NCBI GenBank assembly: GCA_019752975.1
Contig: JAIELM010000573.1
Location: 1 to 8,696, forward strand
Length of the DNA stretch: 8,696 nucleotides
Source of the DNA: Undibacterium sp.
GTDB lineage: Bacteria > Pseudomonadota > Gammaproteobacteria > Burkholderiales > Burkholderiaceae_D
Direction: 5' to 3'
Positions 7,351 to 8,696 of the stretch are shown here, one piece after another (position 1 is the first letter of the stretch; each line of letters begins with the position of its first letter). Below the pieces are notes generated by a model. That model made no database searches. It saw nothing but the letters and a program-made list of their open reading frames with translations, and was not told the DNA's origin. Made by a program: the position numbers and the translations under genes.

Positions 7351-7395
7351 GTAGATTTAATAATTTCCGCATTGCGAAGTAGATAATTTTGCATT
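7351..7395 (+). repeat. Imperfect direct repeat in the AT-rich gap
   Basis: GTAGATttaATAATTTccGCATT (7351-7373) is followed by GTAGATAATTTtGCATT (7379-7395). The second copy equals the first after removing TTA and an overlapping small difference near CC/T. The two copies start 28 bp apart. They could be paired binding sites or the remains of a duplication. Confidence 0.5.
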
Positions 7396-7482
7396 AATTA
7401 ACGGCATTACGACTTATTTAAGTAATCTAAGTAATTTTAATTATTAGCCCTTCACAATCATTCATATATAAACATCTAATAC

Positions 7483-7486
7483 GAGG
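7483..7486 (+). promoter_or_regulatory. Shine-Dalgarno that decides the start of the small HTH gene
   Basis: GAGG at 7483-7486 is followed by TAATGATG. The spacing is only 2 nt to the ATG at 7489 but 5 nt to the ATG at 7492, so the second ATG is the better start. Confidence 0.65.
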
Positions 7487-7491
7487 TAATG

Positions 7492-7800
7492 ATGGTAAAC
7501 CTAACACAACTAGAATCCGATGAAATCGACTATGATCCAAACAATCTTTTGGACACCTTGATCAGACAATTGCATCTTAAAAATGATGCCGCACTTTCCA
7601 GAGCCTTGGAAGTCGCCCCACCAGTCATCAGCAAAATCCGTCATCGCCGCCTCCCAGTGGGCGCATCGCTGCTCATTCGCATGCATGAAATCAGCGATGT
7701 CAGCATAAAAGATTTACGCGGTTTAATGGGTGATCGCCGTGCGAAATTTCGCATCAGCGACAAACAATTCAAACCAAAAGAAGAAGGCATGGCGGCATAA
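7492..7800 (+). CDS. Small helix-turn-helix protein, XRE/Cro-like, function unknown
   Basis: A 102-aa protein starting at the ATG at 7492 (an ATG one codon earlier is too close to the ribosome site). Residues about 18-80 look like a Cro/C1-type helix-turn-helix: a first helix LLDTLIRQL, then NDAALSRALEV (31-41) as positioning helix, PPVISKIRHRRLP (43-55) as the turn and recognition helix with S47 and K48 in the expected places, and helices SLLIRMHEIS and IKDLRGLMG. A basic tail with RRAKFR and KPKEE follows, with no membrane segment or signal peptide. I recall similar short proteins in Oxalobacteraceae annotated as hypothetical, but give no symbol. It stands alone: a 380-bp AT-rich gap precedes it, and a terminator touches its stop codon. 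A DNA-binding role is inferred from fold only; autoregulation through the upstream repeats is possible. Confidence 0.8.
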   Translation: MVNLTQLESDEIDYDPNNLLDTLIRQLHLKNDAALSRALEVAPPVISKIRHRRLPVGASLLIRMHEISDVSIKDLRGLMGDRRAKFRISDKQFKPKEEGMAA

Positions 7801-7832
7801 AAAAATCCCCTCAGTTTCGAGGGGATTTTTTT
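7799..7832 (+). terminator. Strong intrinsic terminator, probably bidirectional
   Basis: The stem pairs AAAAATCCCCTC (7801-7812) with GAGGGGATTTTT (7819-7830) around a 6-nt loop AGTTTC, and two more A:T pairs extend it into the TAA stop codon of the small HTH gene (7799-7800 with 7831-7832). A T-run follows on the plus strand, and the A-run at the left gives a T-run on the minus strand. It can therefore also stop transcription coming from cysM. The 120 bp between it and the cysM stop codon show only a weak GAAAA/TTTTC hairpin and nothing else recognised. Confidence 0.92.
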
Positions 7833-7952
7833 ACACCAAACTTCTTATCAAACATCTACACAGCAACACAGAGAAAAAACTGACGCAATAGAGAAAACCT
7901 GCGCTGCGTTTTTCGTTTTCACTTTTTCGCTATGCCATTTCGGTGTAAGGTT

Positions 7953-8696
7953 TTAAGCAGGAAAAACCCCCGTCGACAAATACCGATCTCCACGATCACA
8001 AACGATAAAAACAATCGTCGCGTTCTCGACCGTCTCGGATACACGCAGCGCGACCTCGCATGCGCCGGCAGCGGATATTCCGCAAAATATGCCTTCTTCT
8101 ACTGCCATTCTGCGCGCCATGATTTCTGAGGCCGATTGACTCACTGACTCCAATGCATCAACCCGCGTCCTATTAAAAATCTTAGGTAGATAGGCTTCTG
8201 GCCATTTGCGTATTCCTGGAATTTGCGAACCTTCTTCGGGTTGCACCCCGATGATTTGTATTGCTGAATTTTGCTCTTTCAGAAAATGTGAAACCCCCAT
8301 AATCGTACCGGTGGTCCCCATAGCGCTAATAAAGTGGGTAATTTGGCCGCCAGTATCACGCCAAATTTCTGGCCCTGTGCCTTGGTAGTGCGCCAAGGGA
8401 TTATCCGCATTGGCAAATTGATCTAGTATGATTCCCTTACCTTCCTTCTGCATCTGCTCAGCCAAGTCGCGTGCGGTCTCCATTCCTCCAGCCTGCGGAG
8501 TGAGTACAATCTGTGCGCCATACGCCGACATACTTTGCCGCCGCTCTACGCTCAAATGCTCAGGCATCAACAAAATCATTTTATAGCCACGCATCGCGGC
8601 AGCCATCGCCAAAGCAATTCCGGTGTTACCACTTGTGGCTTCAATTAAAGTATCCCCTGGCCTGATCTGACCACGCTCTTCAGCCCGTTTGATCAT
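7953..8696 (-). CDS. cysM: Cysteine synthase B (O-acetylserine sulfhydrylase B), C-terminal 247 or so residues
   Basis: A PLP-dependent enzyme that makes cysteine (or S-sulfocysteine from thiosulfate) from O-acetylserine. The gene runs off the window at 8696; the first visible codon is an internal Met. The family is about 300 aa long, so about 50-55 N-terminal residues are missing, including the lysine that binds PLP. Visible are the asparagine loop TSGNTG early in the fragment, the phosphate-binding loop GTTGT in SAMGTTGTIMG, QPEEGSQIPGIRKW, EGIFCGIS and the ending CDRGDRYLSTGVF. GTTGT, the PGIR(K/R)W segment and the CDRGDRYLSTG ending are typical of CysM rather than CysK, whose loop is GTGGT. 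It reads toward the small HTH gene and shares its terminator. It is intact as far as seen. Confidence 0.95.
   Translation of the reverse strand: MIKRAEERGQIRPGDTLIEATSGNTGIALAMAAAMRGYKMILLMPEHLSVERRQSMSAYGAQIVLTPQAGGMETARDLAEQMQKEGKGIILDQFANADNPLAHYQGTGPEIWRDTGGQITHFISAMGTTGTIMGVSHFLKEQNSAIQIIGVQPEEGSQIPGIRKWPEAYLPKIFNRTRVDALESVSQSASEIMARRMAVEEGIFCGISAAGACEVALRVSETVENATIVFIVCDRGDRYLSTGVFPA

Larger units (their letters stand above)
7109..7488. other. AT-rich intergenic gap of 380 bp with repeated TAGAT/ATCTA words
   Basis: This stretch holds no convincing long gene. It is far more AT-rich than its neighbours: I count 15 G/C in 7261-7320 and 13 G/C in 7381-7440, against 35 in the coding stretch 2881-2940. 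TAGAT occurs at 7161, 7211, 7331, 7352 and 7380, and its complement ATCTA at 7311, 7425 and 7474. It also holds an imperfect direct repeat (7351-7395), an 8-bp direct repeat TAAGTAAT (7419-7426 and 7428-7435), and an 8-bp inverted pair TAGATTAC/GTAATCTA (7331-7338 and 7422-7429). It probably carries the control region of the downstream small gene. Binding by a nucleoid protein that prefers AT-rich DNA is possible but is inference. Confidence 0.7.

Noticed and set aside
7451..7480. TTCACA-N18-TCTAAT as promoter of the HTH gene
   Set aside because: The hexamers fit well, but transcription would begin at or after the ribosome site at 7483-7486, so the message would lack it.
7109..7488. Riboswitch or small RNA gene in the AT-rich gap
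   Set aside because: I find no conserved riboswitch core, no GC-rich stem, and no intrinsic terminator inside the gap apart from the weak hairpin at 7110-7143; a long leader alone is not enough.
7109..7800. Recent horizontal insertion or genomic islet between mltB and cysM
   Set aside because: The gap is AT-rich, but the HTH gene itself resembles its neighbours in codon use by eye, and no integrase, transposase, att-like duplication or tRNA is present.
7831..7948. TTACACC (7831-7837) and GGTGTAA (7942-7948) as terminal inverted repeats of a small mobile element
   Set aside because: Only 7 bp long, no target duplication seen, and the interval is the ordinary spacer between a terminator and the cysM stop codon.
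7932..8129. Plus-strand frame of 65 codons over the end of cysM
   Set aside because: It is antisense to a clear cysM coding region and has no recognisable domain or ribosome site.

Overview
The window looks like chromosomal DNA of a betaproteobacterium, most likely Burkholderiales and plausibly Oxalobacteraceae. This is inferred from protein similarity remembered from those families, from the mltB/cysM neighbourhood and from the MSHA-type ATPase; no search was run. Gene content is mostly core and well ordered. I see no insertion sequence, tRNA, rRNA, CRISPR array or phage gene.

Layout. (1) Positions 1-1870, minus strand: the start of a type II secretion/type IV pilus inner-membrane platform gene (GspF/PilC/MshG family, cut by the window edge), and just upstream of it a complete GspE/PilB/MshE-type assembly ATPase with an N-terminal MshEN domain, a family known to bind cyclic di-GMP. 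They form an operon running out of the window. (2) Positions 1871-2041: a divergent intergenic region with short palindromes and a candidate promoter. (3) Positions 2042-7108, plus strand: a tight four-gene run, moxR (AAA+ ATPase), a DUF58 membrane protein, a TgpA-like membrane transglutaminase, and an MltB-type lytic transglycosylase with a Sec signal peptide. Gaps are 3, 14 and 7 bp, two start codons are rare (GTG, TTG), and Shine-Dalgarno sequences are poor or absent, so translational coupling is likely. (4) Positions 7109-7488: a very AT-rich 380-bp gap with a cluster of TAGAT/ATCTA words and short repeats. (5) Positions 7492-7800: a small orphan helix-turn-helix protein followed at once by a strong intrinsic terminator that touches its stop codon. 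(6) Positions 7953-8696, minus strand: most of cysM (cysteine synthase B), converging on that terminator and cut at its N-terminal end by the window edge.

How the genes fit together. MoxR, DUF58 and TgpA are a recurrent trio in Proteobacteria: a MoxR chaperone-like ATPase, a membrane-anchored adaptor-like protein, and a transglutaminase-fold enzyme facing the periplasm. Placing a peptidoglycan lytic enzyme at the end of the run suggests, by inference, an envelope or cell-wall role. The divergent pilus genes are a separate surface system. The least explained part is the AT-rich gap together with the orphan DNA-binding-like gene it precedes. I see no convincing case for a wholly new system here.
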